A DNA stretch of 64,000 nt from Halopenitus persicus. Its GTDB lineage: Archaea > Halobacteriota > Halobacteria > Halobacteriales > Haloferacaceae. A program made the translations under genes and the position numbers. The stretch is taken from contig NZ_FNPC01000004.1 in assembly GCF_900107205.1 (NCBI RefSeq), forward strand, positions 186,001 to 250,000, given 5' to 3'. Shown here in pieces: positions 24,237-32,999 of this stretch. Every line of letters begins with the position of its first letter. Positions within the stretch are counted from its first letter, which is position 1. Under the pieces are notes generated by a model that saw nothing but the letters and a program-made list of their open reading frames with translations, had not been told where the DNA came from and did no database searches.

Positions 24237-25226
24237 TCACCGACGCGTCAGCCTGGCGTCGAGCCGGACGTTCAGCTCGTGGGGGGCGTACGACCGGACG
24301 ACCCGCTCGGTTTCGACGGTCACGTCGTAGTCGTCCCCGGCGGCCTCCTCGATCGCGGTCCGTCCGGGCCCGAAGGGGTCGTCCTCGTGTTGGATGTCGT
24401 AGTAGTGGATCACGCAGTCATCGCCCGCCAGCGCCGCCGCGGTCTCGAGGAACTCGTCGGCCGAGTGCGGCAGGTTCATCACGATCCGGTCGGCCCACCC
24501 GGTCCAGTCGGTCGCGACCTCGCGGACGTCGCCGTGGACGGCCGTGATCCGGTCGGCGACGCCGTTTCGCGCCGCGTTCTCGCGGAGGTACGCGACGGCG
24601 CGCTCGTTCAGGTCGCAGGCGACCACCTCGGCGCCGGCGTCGGCCATCGGAATCGCGTAGGGGCCAACGCCGGCGAACATGTCGAACGCGTGCTCGTCCG
24701 GCTCGACCTGCTCGACGATGCGGCGGCGCTCGGTCGCGAGCCGCGGGGAGAAGTAGACCTCGGCGATGTCCAGCAGGAACTCGTGGCCGTACTCCCGGTG
24801 GACCGTCTCGGTCCCGTTCCCGGCGAGGACGTCCCACCGGCGGACGCGCAGCTCGCCCTCGATCGGCGAGGCACGGTTCACCACCGTCTCGCAGGGGATG
24901 TCCGAGGCCATCACCGCCTCGGCGATCTCGGCGGCGCGGTCCGGGTCCGCCTCGTCGACGATGACGACGTCGCCGAGCCGCTCGATCGACGGCTCGTACC
25001 CGAGCAAGTCAGCGGGCGTGGTGGGCGTCTCGCGCCGACCCGGTTCCCGGTCCACGACCGACTCCCGCAGCGACTCCGGGACGTCGGCCCGGTCGGTCAC
25101 CGGCAGGTAGATCGTCCCGTCCGCGACGTCGATCTCGTACTCGCCGGCGAACGCGTCCGCCTCGGCCAGCCGGCGACGGACCTCCTCGCCGCGCTCGCGG
25201 GCGACGGCGACGCAGGGAACGGTCAT
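24237..25226 (-). CDS. trm5: tRNA (guanine(37)-N1)-methyltransferase Trm5
   Basis: A 329-residue class I SAM-dependent methyltransferase of the Trm5 family, which makes m1G37 next to the anticodon and protects against frameshifting. An N-terminal domain (residues 1-150) precedes the Rossmann fold. The motif order is HAFDMFAGVGPYAIPMA (SAM motif I), ACDLNERAV, then NLPHSADEFL, which is the family's NLPxxS catalytic motif. The stop lies just 168 bases from tRNA-Thr. The start ATG at 25226 gives the normal MTVPCVAVARERGEEVR opening. It is divergent from the LysE-type exporter. Confidence 0.93.
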   Translation of the reverse strand: MTVPCVAVARERGEEVRRRLAEADAFAGEYEIDVADGTIYLPVTDRADVPESLRESVVDREPGRRETPTTPADLLGYEPSIERLGDVVIVDEADPDRAAEIAEAVMASDIPCETVVNRASPIEGELRVRRWDVLAGNGTETVHREYGHEFLLDIAEVYFSPRLATERRRIVEQVEPDEHAFDMFAGVGPYAIPMADAGAEVVACDLNERAVAYLRENAARNGVADRITAVHGDVREVATDWTGWADRIVMNLPHSADEFLETAAALAGDDCVIHYYDIQHEDDPFGPGRTAIEEAAGDDYDVTVETERVVRSYAPHELNVRLDARLTRR

Positions 25227-25428
25227 TGTCGACTCGACGGGACGGGTCCAATAAGGCGTGACGGTTCGTGGGTCACGGCTCGACGGTCGCGGCCTGCAAA
25301 CCGCCCTCGTCAGCCGGGGGGCCGATCTCGTCAGTCCGCGGACCGGTCCCGTCAGCCGGGGGACCGATCTCGTCGCCCGTCGACGACGAACTGGTCACCT
25401 TCGTCCGACGGCTGACCGCCATCGTCGT

Positions 25429-25436
25429 ATTTTTCA
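25429..25436 (+). promoter_or_regulatory. TATA element deciding a GTG start
   Basis: TATTTTTC centred about 28 bases before the GTG at 25460. This supports a leaderless message beginning at that GTG rather than at in-frame starts further upstream. Confidence 0.55.
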
Positions 25437-25459
25437 CGGCAGCCGGCGTTCTCTCTCGC

Positions 25460-26158
25460 GTGAACGGCGTTGTGAGTCTCCTCGCTGGCGTGGTGTTCGG
25501 GCTGGCGCTCGCGGCCCCGCCGGGGCCGATGAACGCGATCATCGCCGAGGAGGCCGCCTGGCGCGGCTGGCTCGCGGGACTCACCGCGGGACTGGGCGCG
25601 GCCAGCGCCGACGCCGTCTTCTTCGTCCTCGCGTACCTCGGCGTCGTCTCGATGGTCGAGTCGCTGCCCGCGCTGCGGGCCGCGATGGTCGGCCTCGGCG
25701 GCGTCCTGATGTTGTACTTCGCCTACGGCGCCGCGAACGGCGTTCGGGCGTCCTTCCGGCCGGGCGGCGGATCGCGTGTGGTCGCCGAGGAGAGCAAGGG
25801 CTTTCGCAAGGCGTTCGTGCTCGCGTTGACGAACCCCTATCAGGTCCTCTTCTGGCTCACCGTCGGCGTCGGCCTGCTTCGCCCGGGCACGCTCGACGTC
25901 CTCTCGTGGCTGCCGCTGGTCGGCGCGGATCTGGCCGGCACGTTCGTCGTCGCCACCGGCTCGCCGGCGCTCATCGTCGGCTTCTTCGCCGGCATCGGCG
26001 TCTGGATCGCCGGGTTCCCCGCGTCGATCGTCCTCGCCGAGCGCCGGATCGAGACGCTCGCGCCGGTCATCGCCGCCCTCTCGGCCGTCGTGCTGGCCGG
26101 CTTCGGCGTCTACTTCCTGTACGACGCCGGGTCGTTCGTGTACGCCGCGACCGCGTGA
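25460..26158 (+). CDS. LysE-family exporter
   Basis: A 232-residue membrane protein with six hydrophobic segments and the LysE/RhtB signature near the start (FGLALAAPPGPMNAII), where the conserved PGP-x-N lies in the first helix. KAFVLALTNPYQVLFWL in the middle is the second family block. Members export amino acids or related small molecules; the substrate here is unknown. The GTG at 25460 is chosen because a TATA element sits at the leaderless distance. The longer frame from 25268 would place a low-complexity, GGPISS-repeated segment before the membrane domain, which is not a family feature. Confidence 0.85.
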   Translation: MNGVVSLLAGVVFGLALAAPPGPMNAIIAEEAAWRGWLAGLTAGLGAASADAVFFVLAYLGVVSMVESLPALRAAMVGLGGVLMLYFAYGAANGVRASFRPGGGSRVVAEESKGFRKAFVLALTNPYQVLFWLTVGVGLLRPGTLDVLSWLPLVGADLAGTFVVATGSPALIVGFFAGIGVWIAGFPASIVLAERRIETLAPVIAALSAVVLAGFGVYFLYDAGSFVYAATA

Positions 26159-26248
26159 GCCGCGGTTCCGCCACCCAGTCCGCCGTGGACGGCGTCCGAG
26201 GCGGCCCGAAGCGGCAACGCCTTTGGACCCGGCCGTGAGACGTTCGGT

Positions 26249-27295
26249 ATGTTCGAGAAGTCGACGTGGATCACGCTCCCGCGGAACGTGTTGCTCGGCC
26301 ACGGCGTCCTCGAGGATCTCGGCGCGGCCCTCGAGGACCTCTACCTCACGGGGCGGCCGCTCGTCGTTACGAGTCCGACCCCGAACGAGCTGGCCGGCGA
26401 CCGCGTCCGCGCGCAGCTGACCGACCCCGAGACGGCGGTCGTGGACGACGCCTCCTTCGCGGCGGTCGAGGAGGTCGTCGACGTCGCGGAGGCGGTCGAC
26501 CCCGGCTATCTCGTCGCGCTCGGCGGCGGCAAGCCGATCGACACCGCAAAGATGGCCGCCCATCGGCTCGGCGTCGGGTTCGTCTCGGTCCCGACCGCCG
26601 CCTCCCACGACGGGATCGTCTCCGGTCGGTCGTCGATCCCGGAAGGCGATACGCGCCACTCGGTGGCGGCCGACCCGCCGCTTGCGGTCGTCGCGGACAC
26701 CGAGCTGCTCGCGGACGCCCCCTGGGAGCTGACGACCGCCGGCTGTGCGGACATCATCTCGAACTACACCGCAGTCAAGGACTGGCGGCTCGCCCGGCGG
26801 CTGCGGAACGTGGAGTACTCCGAGTACGCGGGCGCGCTCTCGGAGATGACGGCGGAGCTGCTCGTCGCGAGCGCCGACTCGATCAAGCCCGGCCTCGAGG
26901 AGTCCTCGTGGCTCGTCGCGAAGGCGCTCGTCTCCTCGGGCGTCGCGATGTCGATCGCCGGATCCTCGCGGCCGGCCTCCGGCGCCGAACACCTCATCTC
27001 CCACCAGCTCGACCGGATCGCGCCCGGCAAGGCGCTGCACGGCCATCAGGTCGGCGTCGGTTCGATCCTGACCGAGTACCTCCACAGTGGCGAGGAGGGC
27101 GAGTGGCGGTCCATCCGCGACGCGCTCGCGAGCATCGACGCGCCGACGACCGCGGCGGAGCTGGGCGTGACCGACGAGGAGCTGATCCGCGCGCTCACCA
27201 CCGCCCACGAGATCCGCGACCGCTACACGATCCTCGCCGGCGGGGTCACCGAGGCAGCGGCGATCGAGACTGCGACGGCGACCGACGTGATCTGA
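26249..27295 (+). CDS. egsA: Glycerol-1-phosphate dehydrogenase
   Basis: A 348-residue enzyme of the iron-containing-alcohol-dehydrogenase fold. It reduces dihydroxyacetone phosphate to sn-glycerol-1-phosphate, the backbone with the stereochemistry particular to archaeal lipids. The NAD(P)-binding GGGKPIDTAK is near residues 92-101, followed by PTAASHDGIVSGRSSI. Predicted metal ligands lie in CADIISNYTAVKDW (Asp), SGAEHLISHQLD (His) and LHGHQVGVGS (His). Length and motif order are those of archaeal EgsA. It is preceded by a 90-base gap with a weak TATA-like CTTTGG. Confidence 0.96.
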   Translation: MFEKSTWITLPRNVLLGHGVLEDLGAALEDLYLTGRPLVVTSPTPNELAGDRVRAQLTDPETAVVDDASFAAVEEVVDVAEAVDPGYLVALGGGKPIDTAKMAAHRLGVGFVSVPTAASHDGIVSGRSSIPEGDTRHSVAADPPLAVVADTELLADAPWELTTAGCADIISNYTAVKDWRLARRLRNVEYSEYAGALSEMTAELLVASADSIKPGLEESSWLVAKALVSSGVAMSIAGSSRPASGAEHLISHQLDRIAPGKALHGHQVGVGSILTEYLHSGEEGEWRSIRDALASIDAPTTAAELGVTDEELIRALTTAHEIRDRYTILAGGVTEAAAIETATATDVI

Positions 27296-27398
27296 GGCCG
27301 CTGCCGGGCCGGTCGGCGGTCGGCCTCCGTGACCGGGCTCCGCCGAAGCTCGTAGCCGGAACCAAAGACGGATTACGTGTCTCCCCGAACCAACGACT

Positions 27399-27986
27399 AT
27401 GGTAGTCGACGGTCTCCGCCAGTGGGCGAAACGTCACCCGGCAGCCCTCACCGGGATCCTCACCGTCGTCGGGTACGGCGTCGTCCTCGGCGTCTTCCTC
27501 GTTCCCTCGTTTCAGGCGTTGTTTCCGGACCTCTCCCGGTCGACGATCGACCTCCTCACGCACGCGATCGCCGTGGTGAACTCGATCACGATCGTCACGC
27601 TGGCGCTCGGCTGGTATTTCATCCGGGCCGGCGACGTCGAGAAACACCGGGCCGCGATGGGGACCTCCTTTTTCCTGATCGTGACGTTCCTCGGGATCTA
27701 CGTCCCGCGGGTCGCCGGCGGCGGCACGAAGCATTTCGAAGGTCCGGAACTCGTCACCTATGCCTACTTCGTGATGCTTGCGGTCCACATCCTCCTGTCC
27801 ATCCTCGCCGTCCCCATCGTCCTGTACGCGATCATCCTCGGACTCACACACACCGAGCGCGAGCTCCGGACCGAGACGCCGCACGCGCGCGTCGGGCGGA
27901 TCGCCGCCGGGTCCTGGCTCCTCTCGCTGGTGCTCGGCGTGATCACGTACCTCCTGTTGAACCACGTCTACTCGTACACGTACTGA
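27399..27986 (+). CDS. DUF420 family membrane protein
   Basis: A 195-residue protein with about five hydrophobic segments. Characteristic blocks are LTHAIAVVNSITIVTLALGW, IRAGDVEKHRAAMGTSF, and the C-terminal ARVGRIAAGSWLLSLVLGVI. Histidines in HRAAM and in the MLAVHILLS helix are conserved in DUF420 and resemble haem or copper ligands. The family is often found near terminal oxidase genes and is thought to help oxidase assembly. No oxidase gene is adjacent here. The ATG at 27399 gives the basic MVVDGLRQWAKRHP opening, normal for the family. Confidence 0.88.
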   Translation: MVVDGLRQWAKRHPAALTGILTVVGYGVVLGVFLVPSFQALFPDLSRSTIDLLTHAIAVVNSITIVTLALGWYFIRAGDVEKHRAAMGTSFFLIVTFLGIYVPRVAGGGTKHFEGPELVTYAYFVMLAVHILLSILAVPIVLYAIILGLTHTERELRTETPHARVGRIAAGSWLLSLVLGVITYLLLNHVYSYTY

Positions 27987-27997
27987 CCGCGACCGAC

Positions 27998-28444
27998 TCA
28001 CGACTCCCGCGCGAAGATGTTGGTTGCCCGCCAGAAGACGACCTCCTCGCCGTCGCCGTTCTCCGCACGGACCTCGTTCTCGATGTAGCCGCGGTCGTCA
28101 CGCGAGCTCGAGGGCGTCTTCTCGGCGATCCGGTGATACGCGTGGATCGTGTCGCCGGCGCGGACCGGCGTGCGCCAGCGGAGCTCCTCGAGCCCGAACG
28201 AGCCGATGCTCGCCGTCTCGCTCAGGAAGCCGTCGACGAGCAGCCGCATACAGACGCTCGCCGTGTACCAGCCGCTGGCGATGAGCCCGTCGTAGATCGT
28301 CTCCGCGGCGACGGACTCGTCGACGTGGATGGGCTGTGGGTCGTACTGCCGCGCGAACTCCACCATCTCGTCCCGCGACACCGTGTACGAGCCGAGATCG
28401 CGTTCCGCGTCCGTCTCCAGGTCCTCGAAGTACAGCGTCGACAT
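27998..28444 (-). CDS. MaoC-like hotdog-fold dehydratase
   Basis: A 148-residue single hotdog domain of the MaoC group. The hydratase motif region is present as FARQYDPQPIHVD at about residues 29-41, with the catalytic Asp and His. It is followed by IYDGLIASGWYTAS. Members hydrate enoyl-CoA thioesters or act as related dehydratases; the exact substrate is not evident. The start ATG 28444 is set by the sequence MSTLYFEDLE and a CTTTTG element about 28 bases upstream. The frame continues upstream to 28591 without family character. It converges with DUF420 and diverges from the NAD-kinase-like gene. Confidence 0.87.
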   Translation of the reverse strand: MSTLYFEDLETDAERDLGSYTVSRDEMVEFARQYDPQPIHVDESVAAETIYDGLIASGWYTASVCMRLLVDGFLSETASIGSFGLEELRWRTPVRAGDTIHAYHRIAEKTPSSSRDDRGYIENEVRAENGDGEEVVFWRATNIFARES

Positions 28445-28599
28445 TCCGACACACGGTTCTTCCCGACGGGCAAAAGGGATCGCTTCCCGGTCGGCGCTGC
28501 CGAGGGCCTCCATCCGCCTCGCGGTGGGTTCACCGTTTTCCGGCCGCGTCCGTCGAGCGTGTCGGGGGGTTTTTGCCGTCCCCCGCTTCAACCCGTGAT

Positions 28600-29304
28600 A
28601 TGGACCTCTCGGGTCATCGGGTGGCGGTCGTCGGCGCGGACCGTGGCATCCCCGGGACCGTTCGCCGGCTCGGCGGCTCGGTCGTCGAGCCGGCGAACGC
28701 CGACCTGGTCGTCGCGGTTGACGAGGCGGGATTCCGTCGTGCAGCCCTCGCGGCCCCGGAGACGCCGCTGCTTGCCGTGACGACCGGCGACGTTCACTAC
28801 GCGACCTCGGTTGACGACGCGGCGGCGGCGATCGAGGCCGTCCTCACCGGGGATCGAACGCTCGTCGACCACCCGATCGTCGGGGTGACGGTCGACGGCG
28901 AGCGGGTCGGCCGGGTGCTGCTCGAGGTGACCCTCCTCACGAGCGAGCCGGCGCGGATATCCGAATACGGCGTCGCGACCGACGGGACGACGCTACAGAC
29001 GTTCCGCGCGGACGCCGTGACCGTCGCGACGCCCGCCGGCAGCGCCGGCTACGCGCGCGCGGCCGGCGGGCCGGTCGTCCGCCCGAACGCCGGCCTCGCG
29101 GTCGTTCCGGTCGCCTCCTTCACGACGCACGCCGACACGCTGGTCCTTCCCGGACCGGTGACGCTTTCGGTCGAACGGGACGACGAACCCGTTTCGATCG
29201 TCGTCGACGGCGACGACCGGGGGACGGTGCCGACGCACGCGCCGATCGTCGTCCGGACCATCGACCACGTGCCGGTGGTCAGCCCCGCTCCCCGCGTGGA
29301 CTGA
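28600..29304 (+). CDS. NAD-kinase-like protein lacking the GGDGT motif
   Basis: A 234-residue protein related to ATP-NAD kinases. The C-terminal half keeps the family's substrate block in altered form: ATPAGSAGYARAAGGPVV, in place of the usual TPTGSTAYSLSAGGPIV, then PVASFTTHADTLVLP and a beta-sandwich end with VDGDDRGTVP. The catalytic GGDGT loop expected in the first third is missing; the nearest residues read LLAVTTGD. The N-terminal domain is also short. It may bind nucleotides without kinase activity, or have a changed role. GTTTTTGCC about 29 bases before the ATG fits a TATA element. Confidence 0.75.
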   Translation: MDLSGHRVAVVGADRGIPGTVRRLGGSVVEPANADLVVAVDEAGFRRAALAAPETPLLAVTTGDVHYATSVDDAAAAIEAVLTGDRTLVDHPIVGVTVDGERVGRVLLEVTLLTSEPARISEYGVATDGTTLQTFRADAVTVATPAGSAGYARAAGGPVVRPNAGLAVVPVASFTTHADTLVLPGPVTLSVERDDEPVSIVVDGDDRGTVPTHAPIVVRTIDHVPVVSPAPRVD

Positions 29305-29462
29305 CCCGTGCAGTCGCGGCCGGGGTCGCCAGCGTGGCCGAGGGCGCGCAGCGTGGCCGGACTCGTCCGCGCAGTCGCGGTCGGATCGGGTTCCACGGTC
29401 GGGTGCCGTCGGCCGTCGGCGAGCATCGATTGGAAAAACTCTAATGAGTCGTCGTCCCAGGT

Positions 29463-29909
29463 ATGGGTATGGACCCACTGCAGTTCCTCGTTCCCCTGGA
29501 CTGGCTCGCCGTCGTGGGACCGGCGCTCCCGTTCGCCATCCTCGTGATGGCGCTCGCAAACGTCGCCACGCGTCACCGCGCTCATTCCAAACACGTCGAA
29601 CAGGCGGCCGACGGCGACAGCGTCGACCGCTATTTCCCGCACGTCTTCACGACCGTCGGGCTCGTGCTGGTGAGCTTCCTGTTCACCCTCGTCCAGCCCA
29701 CCGGCGGGGCGATAATCTCGGTGGTCGCGGCGACCGTTCTCCTCGCGGACGTCTTCGAGTTCGAGGCCAGGAACGTCGAGGCACGAAACGAGCTGGAGAT
29801 CGAGCGGCCGAAGAGTTCCATCGCGGCCTCCTCGATCGTCGTCATCTACGCGATCTATTACTCCCTCGTCGCCCTCGACGCGACGTTCTGGTCCGGGCTG
29901 TTCGCCTGA
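29463..29909 (+). CDS. Conserved haloarchaeal membrane protein
   Basis: A 148-residue protein with about four hydrophobic segments: PLDWLAVVGPALPFAILVMA, then VFTTVGLVLVSFLFTLV, IISVVAATVLLADVF, and SSIVVIYAIYYSLVALDATF. A loop with His residues (ATRHRAHSKHVEQAADG) lies between helices 1 and 2. I recognise the type from other haloarchaea but know no function. The ATG at 29463 is immediately followed by a second in-frame ATG (29469), and the AT-rich spot near 29432 fits either. It stands alone. The 158-base gap before it contains loose GCGCAGTCGCGG repeats. Confidence 0.7.
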   Translation: MGMDPLQFLVPLDWLAVVGPALPFAILVMALANVATRHRAHSKHVEQAADGDSVDRYFPHVFTTVGLVLVSFLFTLVQPTGGAIISVVAATVLLADVFEFEARNVEARNELEIERPKSSIAASSIVVIYAIYYSLVALDATFWSGLFA

Positions 29910-30078
29910 CGTCGAGACCGCTCCGTCCGTCTCGCCGCGTCTCATTCGGCCGTGTGGTCGGCATCAGGATCGAACGGAACGACTGTACCGATCCGTTGAA
30001 CCCACTCCTCCCCTTCGGTCGCTCCGTTGAGGGCGAGGCTTGGCGCCTATCCCACCGCTACGGGATCGGGGAGACCCC

Positions 30079-30085
30079 AAATATA
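30079..30085 (+). promoter_or_regulatory. TATA element of the small zinc-finger gene
   Basis: AAATATA centred about 28 bases before the ATG at 30112, consistent with a leaderless transcript. It excludes the in-frame ATG at 30040, which lies upstream of it. Confidence 0.55.
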
Positions 30086-30111
30086 CCCCTCCTCAGCAAC
30101 AACCTCGTGGT

Positions 30112-30282
30112 ATGGCTGAGAACTGTGATAAGTGTGGGACTGAACTTGACTCCTCCCAGGCCCGCCACCAGCACTACCGAGTCGAGCATGCGTCGGATTC
30201 GGTCGAGACGCTGACGGGCCGTCTGTGTTCGGATTGTTTCTGGGCGTTCAACGAGTGGCTCGAAACGAAGGAGGCCACGTGA
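30112..30282 (+). CDS. Very small zinc-finger protein
   Basis: A 56-residue protein, MAENCDKCGTELDSSQARHQ onward. It has Cys-x2-Cys near the start, two histidines in ARHQHYRVEH, and a second Cys-x2-Cys (LCSDCFWAF) near the end, so one or two zinc sites can form. Such mini zinc-finger proteins are numerous in haloarchaea, and some affect gene expression or biofilm formation, but no function can be assigned to this one. The TATA position fixes the start at 30112. The region before it (29910-30111) is AT-richer and shows no other gene. Confidence 0.72.
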   Translation: MAENCDKCGTELDSSQARHQHYRVEHASDSVETLTGRLCSDCFWAFNEWLETKEAT

Positions 30283-30428
30283 CATCCCCCCTGCCCTAAG
30301 GGATTCCCGGAGGAGATATTCAGGGTGTGCGTTTCCTCGGGATTTAACTACAGCTCACCGACTCCGGATCGCAACGGAACCGCCGATCCGTGTTCCGATC
30401 GTCGGATCCGGTGACTGATCGGTCCCGC

Positions 30429-30698
30429 TCAGTTCGGCGACTCGGTTACGCTGCGGCGCGTCTCGCGCAGGGCGGGGATCACGACCCAGTAGACCAACGC
30501 GCCGAGGAGCATCAGCCACAGGGACACGTCGCCGGCGAAGATGCCGATCGCCTGGTACACGTTGTTCGGCTCGATCGCCGCCGCGGTCAGCTGTTCGATG
30601 GCGTAGTACTCGGGGGTCCGGTACCAGCCGGCGAAGATGAACCACCCGAGGGCACCGACCATCGACAGGGTCAGTCCTTTGATGAACTCGTCGGCCAT
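30429..30698 (-). CDS. Small membrane protein of the cytochrome bc operon
   Basis: An 89-residue protein with two hydrophobic segments, LTLSMVGALGWFIFAGWY and IFAGDVSLWLMLLGALVYWVV. It starts MADEFIKG and ends in a basic tail. It is the last gene of the run that begins at 34984, starting four bases after the stop of the previous gene. I recall haloarchaeal DUF73xx families in this position beside petB/petD, so it is probably an accessory subunit, but that is inference from position. Confidence 0.7.
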   Translation of the reverse strand: MADEFIKGLTLSMVGALGWFIFAGWYRTPEYYAIEQLTAAAIEPNNVYQAIGIFAGDVSLWLMLLGALVYWVVIPALRETRRSVTESPN

Positions 30699-30702
30699 TG
30701 GT

Positions 30703-31173
30703 TCATTCTTCGCCGGAGTCCTCTTGAGACTTTCCCATTCCCCGTGCTCGAAACCGGGTCCCGAAGACGTAGACGGCCGACCCGAACACGATCGAGACGA
30801 GCCCGGCGGCCGCCAACGCGGCAGTGAGCACGTCCGCGCTCGGCGTGAGGCCGACGCTCGCGAGCGCTCCGCCGATCACCGTCCGGAGCAGGCTCACCTG
30901 CAGCGTCGCGGCGTCGATCAGGATGAACCCGCCGACGAATGCAATGATCGCGATGAGCGTCGAGAAGACGGTCACCGTCTTGTACAGCCGCAGCGGCACG
31001 ACGATCTCCCGTCCGCCCGGCCCCTCGGTCGGCCCGGTCGGTTCGGGCTCGGCGTCCGCCTCACGCTCGGCTTTCGGCACGGGATCGCCGGTCGCGTCGA
31101 CGTCCCGGTCGGTCTCGGTGCGTCCGCCGTCCGATCGGCGCCGGTCGTCGTGGTCGGATCTCGTCTGGGACAT
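30703..31173 (-). CDS. Membrane protein of the cytochrome bc operon
   Basis: A 156-residue protein. The first 70 residues are acidic and disordered. Two transmembrane segments follow: LYKTVTVFSTLIAIIAFVGG, and a second around LAAAGLVSIVFGSAVYVFG. It ends in a mixed-charge tail. ATG 31173 (MSQTRSDHDD) is chosen over the in-frame ATG at 31191 because it gives the compact start. It lies between petD and the last gene of the operon, with a 177-base gap after petD that shows no other gene. No function is known; an accessory role in the bc complex is a guess from position. Confidence 0.68.
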   Translation of the reverse strand: MSQTRSDHDDRRRSDGGRTETDRDVDATGDPVPKAEREADAEPEPTGPTEGPGGREIVVPLRLYKTVTVFSTLIAIIAFVGGFILIDAATLQVSLLRTVIGGALASVGLTPSADVLTAALAAAGLVSIVFGSAVYVFGTRFRARGMGKSQEDSGEE

Positions 31174-31350
31174 CGGTGACGGTCGTGTCAACGTGGTCCA
31201 TCGTCGCCCGCGGCGGCGGTGGGCGGTTGCGGTGGATGGTTGGCCGTGGATGGGTAGCGATGGATGAGTGGCGGTCGAAGATCGGTGCGTCGGCGCCGTT
31301 GGCGGCAGCGGCAGCGTTGGTCCGTTACGACGGTCCCCCCGCAGTGCCGG

Positions 31351-32172
31351 TCACTGCGGCGGCCGAAGCCGGTAGTACCGCTTGTTCAGGTCGTACATGT
31401 ACCCTTCCCGCATCGTCTTCAACACGGCGTAGGTGACCACCCCGCCGAGGAACGGCAGGATGAACACGAGCGTGAACAGCAGCTCCAGCTCGAACGGGAA
31501 GAAGTTCTGGATCGCCAGCGCGGCGAGCGTGACCGAGAGGAGCGCGCCCATCACGCCGACCGCCGACCAGAACGGCTGCTCGACCGGCCGGCGCGCGTTC
31601 CCCTTGTTGAGGAACGGCACCAGGGCGATGACGCCGATGATGAGCCCGTGGCCGAGGATGCCGAAGAACTCGTGGGAGAACACGAGATTTCCGTCGAGGA
31701 CGGCCAGTCCCGGATTGATGGGGTTGAGCTTCAGCAGGCCGAACGACCAGTAGAGATACCAGTCCGGCAGGATGATCGACGGCGTCGAGCTTGCGTTCGC
31801 CGGGTTCTCGAAGTACATCGGGATCGTCGCCGAGACGAGGATGATGATCCCGACGAAGAAGCTCGTGATCGCCAGGTTGCGGATCGTCTCGTGGGGCCAG
31901 GCGGGGAAGCCGAGCACGTCGCGCTCGACGTACGTCGACTCCTGGCGGAGATCCTGGTCCTCACGGCGTGCCCGCTCGAAGTACTCGTAGGTCAGCCGTG
32001 AGAGGCCCTGGCTTCGCTCCTTCCGCTCGCTCCAGGTCGGGGTCTCGTCGTCCGGCGGGATCGTCGCCGGCGGGCCGCCGTCGGTTCGCGCCTCGCCGTC
32101 GGTCCCGCCGTCCGTCAGCGGTTCCTGTTCGTCGGTGCCGGTCGGGTCGGTGGATGTGTGCTGGTCGGTCAT
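31351..32172 (-). CDS. petD: Cytochrome b C-terminal subunit (subunit IV-like)
   Basis: A 273-residue protein. The N-terminal 90 residues are cytoplasmic and acidic. Transmembrane segments then correspond to helices E-H of cytochrome b: NLAITSFFVGIIILVSATIP, HEFFGILGHGLIIGVIALVP, WSAVGVMGALLSVTLAALAI, and the helix LLFTLVFILPFLGGVVTY. The quinol-site motif is present as LPDWYLYW with PDWY at residues 136-139, the place of PEWY. Together with PetB it forms the quinol-oxidising core. The split into two genes is the cytochrome b6f arrangement. Confidence 0.92.
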   Translation of the reverse strand: MTDQHTSTDPTGTDEQEPLTDGGTDGEARTDGGPPATIPPDDETPTWSERKERSQGLSRLTYEYFERARREDQDLRQESTYVERDVLGFPAWPHETIRNLAITSFFVGIIILVSATIPMYFENPANASSTPSIILPDWYLYWSFGLLKLNPINPGLAVLDGNLVFSHEFFGILGHGLIIGVIALVPFLNKGNARRPVEQPFWSAVGVMGALLSVTLAALAIQNFFPFELELLFTLVFILPFLGGVVTYAVLKTMREGYMYDLNKRYYRLRPPQ

Positions 32173-32182
32173 TGGTCCGGGA

Positions 32183-32992
32183 CTAGTGTGGCTCCGCGAT
32201 GCCCTGTACCCACACGATGCCGACGTGTAACGCGATGAGCGCCGTCACCACGAAGGGAAGCAGGAACACGTGCATGATGTACATCCGTACGAGCGTCGCC
32301 TGTCCGAGGGTGAACCCGCCGAACAAAAGCTGTGCCGCCCACTCACCCACGATCGGGGTCGCGAGCGCCATCTCGACGCCGATCTGTGCGGCCCAGAAGG
32401 ACAGCTGCTTCCAGGGGAGCACGTAGCCGGAGTACCCGAACAGCAGCGTCAACAGGATGAGGATGACCCCCAGGATCCAGTTGCCCTCGCGGGGCTCCTT
32501 GTACGCGCCCGTGAAGTAGACGCGCAGCATATGGAGGAAGACGGCCGCCACCATGAACTGTGCGGCCCAGCGGTGGATCGACCGCAACATGAATCCGAAC
32601 TGGATGTCCTTGATGATCATCTCGATCGACAGCCAGGCGGCGGTCGGATCGCCGGCCGCGGCGGCGCCGGCGGTCGAGGGGGAGTAATAAAAGCCCAGCA
32701 GCGCGCCGGAGACCGCGGCGACGAGGTACGCGATGATCGACAGCGACCCCAGCGAGTACAGGGGATACCAGTACCAGAACTTGTTGTCGAGGTCGTACTG
32801 TTCGGTGTGGCTCTTGGGCATCTGGAGGTTGATCCGGTAGTACAGCGTCTCCAGCAGCTCCAGATAGTCGACGATGCGAAGCCGCTTGTCCATCCAGATC
32901 AGCGTGGTCAGGAAGGCCGTCTCGACGGCCGTCAGGTCCTTCCGTTTGAGCCAGGCGTCGTGGTCGAATTCGTCTTTCTTTTCGAGGCTCAT
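32183..32992 (-). CDS. petB: Cytochrome b N-terminal subunit (b6-like)
   Basis: A 269-residue protein carrying the four haem-ligating histidines: His140 and His154 (SIHRWAAQFMVAAVFLHMLR), and His241 and His256 (IMHVFLLPFVVTALIALHVG). The first pair is 14 residues apart and the second 15. The 15-residue spacing is the b6 pattern rather than that of mitochondrial-type cytochrome b. WILGVILILLTLLFGYSGYV holds the helix C glycine-rich quinol-site region. It starts seven bases after the previous gene's stop and petD follows after ten. The complex passes electrons from quinol to a soluble or membrane acceptor, here probably the halocyanin encoded at 33392. Confidence 0.95.
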   Translation of the reverse strand: MSLEKKDEFDHDAWLKRKDLTAVETAFLTTLIWMDKRLRIVDYLELLETLYYRINLQMPKSHTEQYDLDNKFWYWYPLYSLGSLSIIAYLVAAVSGALLGFYYSPSTAGAAAAGDPTAAWLSIEMIIKDIQFGFMLRSIHRWAAQFMVAAVFLHMLRVYFTGAYKEPREGNWILGVILILLTLLFGYSGYVLPWKQLSFWAAQIGVEMALATPIVGEWAAQLLFGGFTLGQATLVRMYIMHVFLLPFVVTALIALHVGIVWVQGIAEPH

Positions 32993-32999
32993 TGGTTTG

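Noticed and set aside
24025-24240. 71-codon minus-strand frame over tRNA-Thr
   Set aside because: It reads through the tRNA gene and has no protein character.
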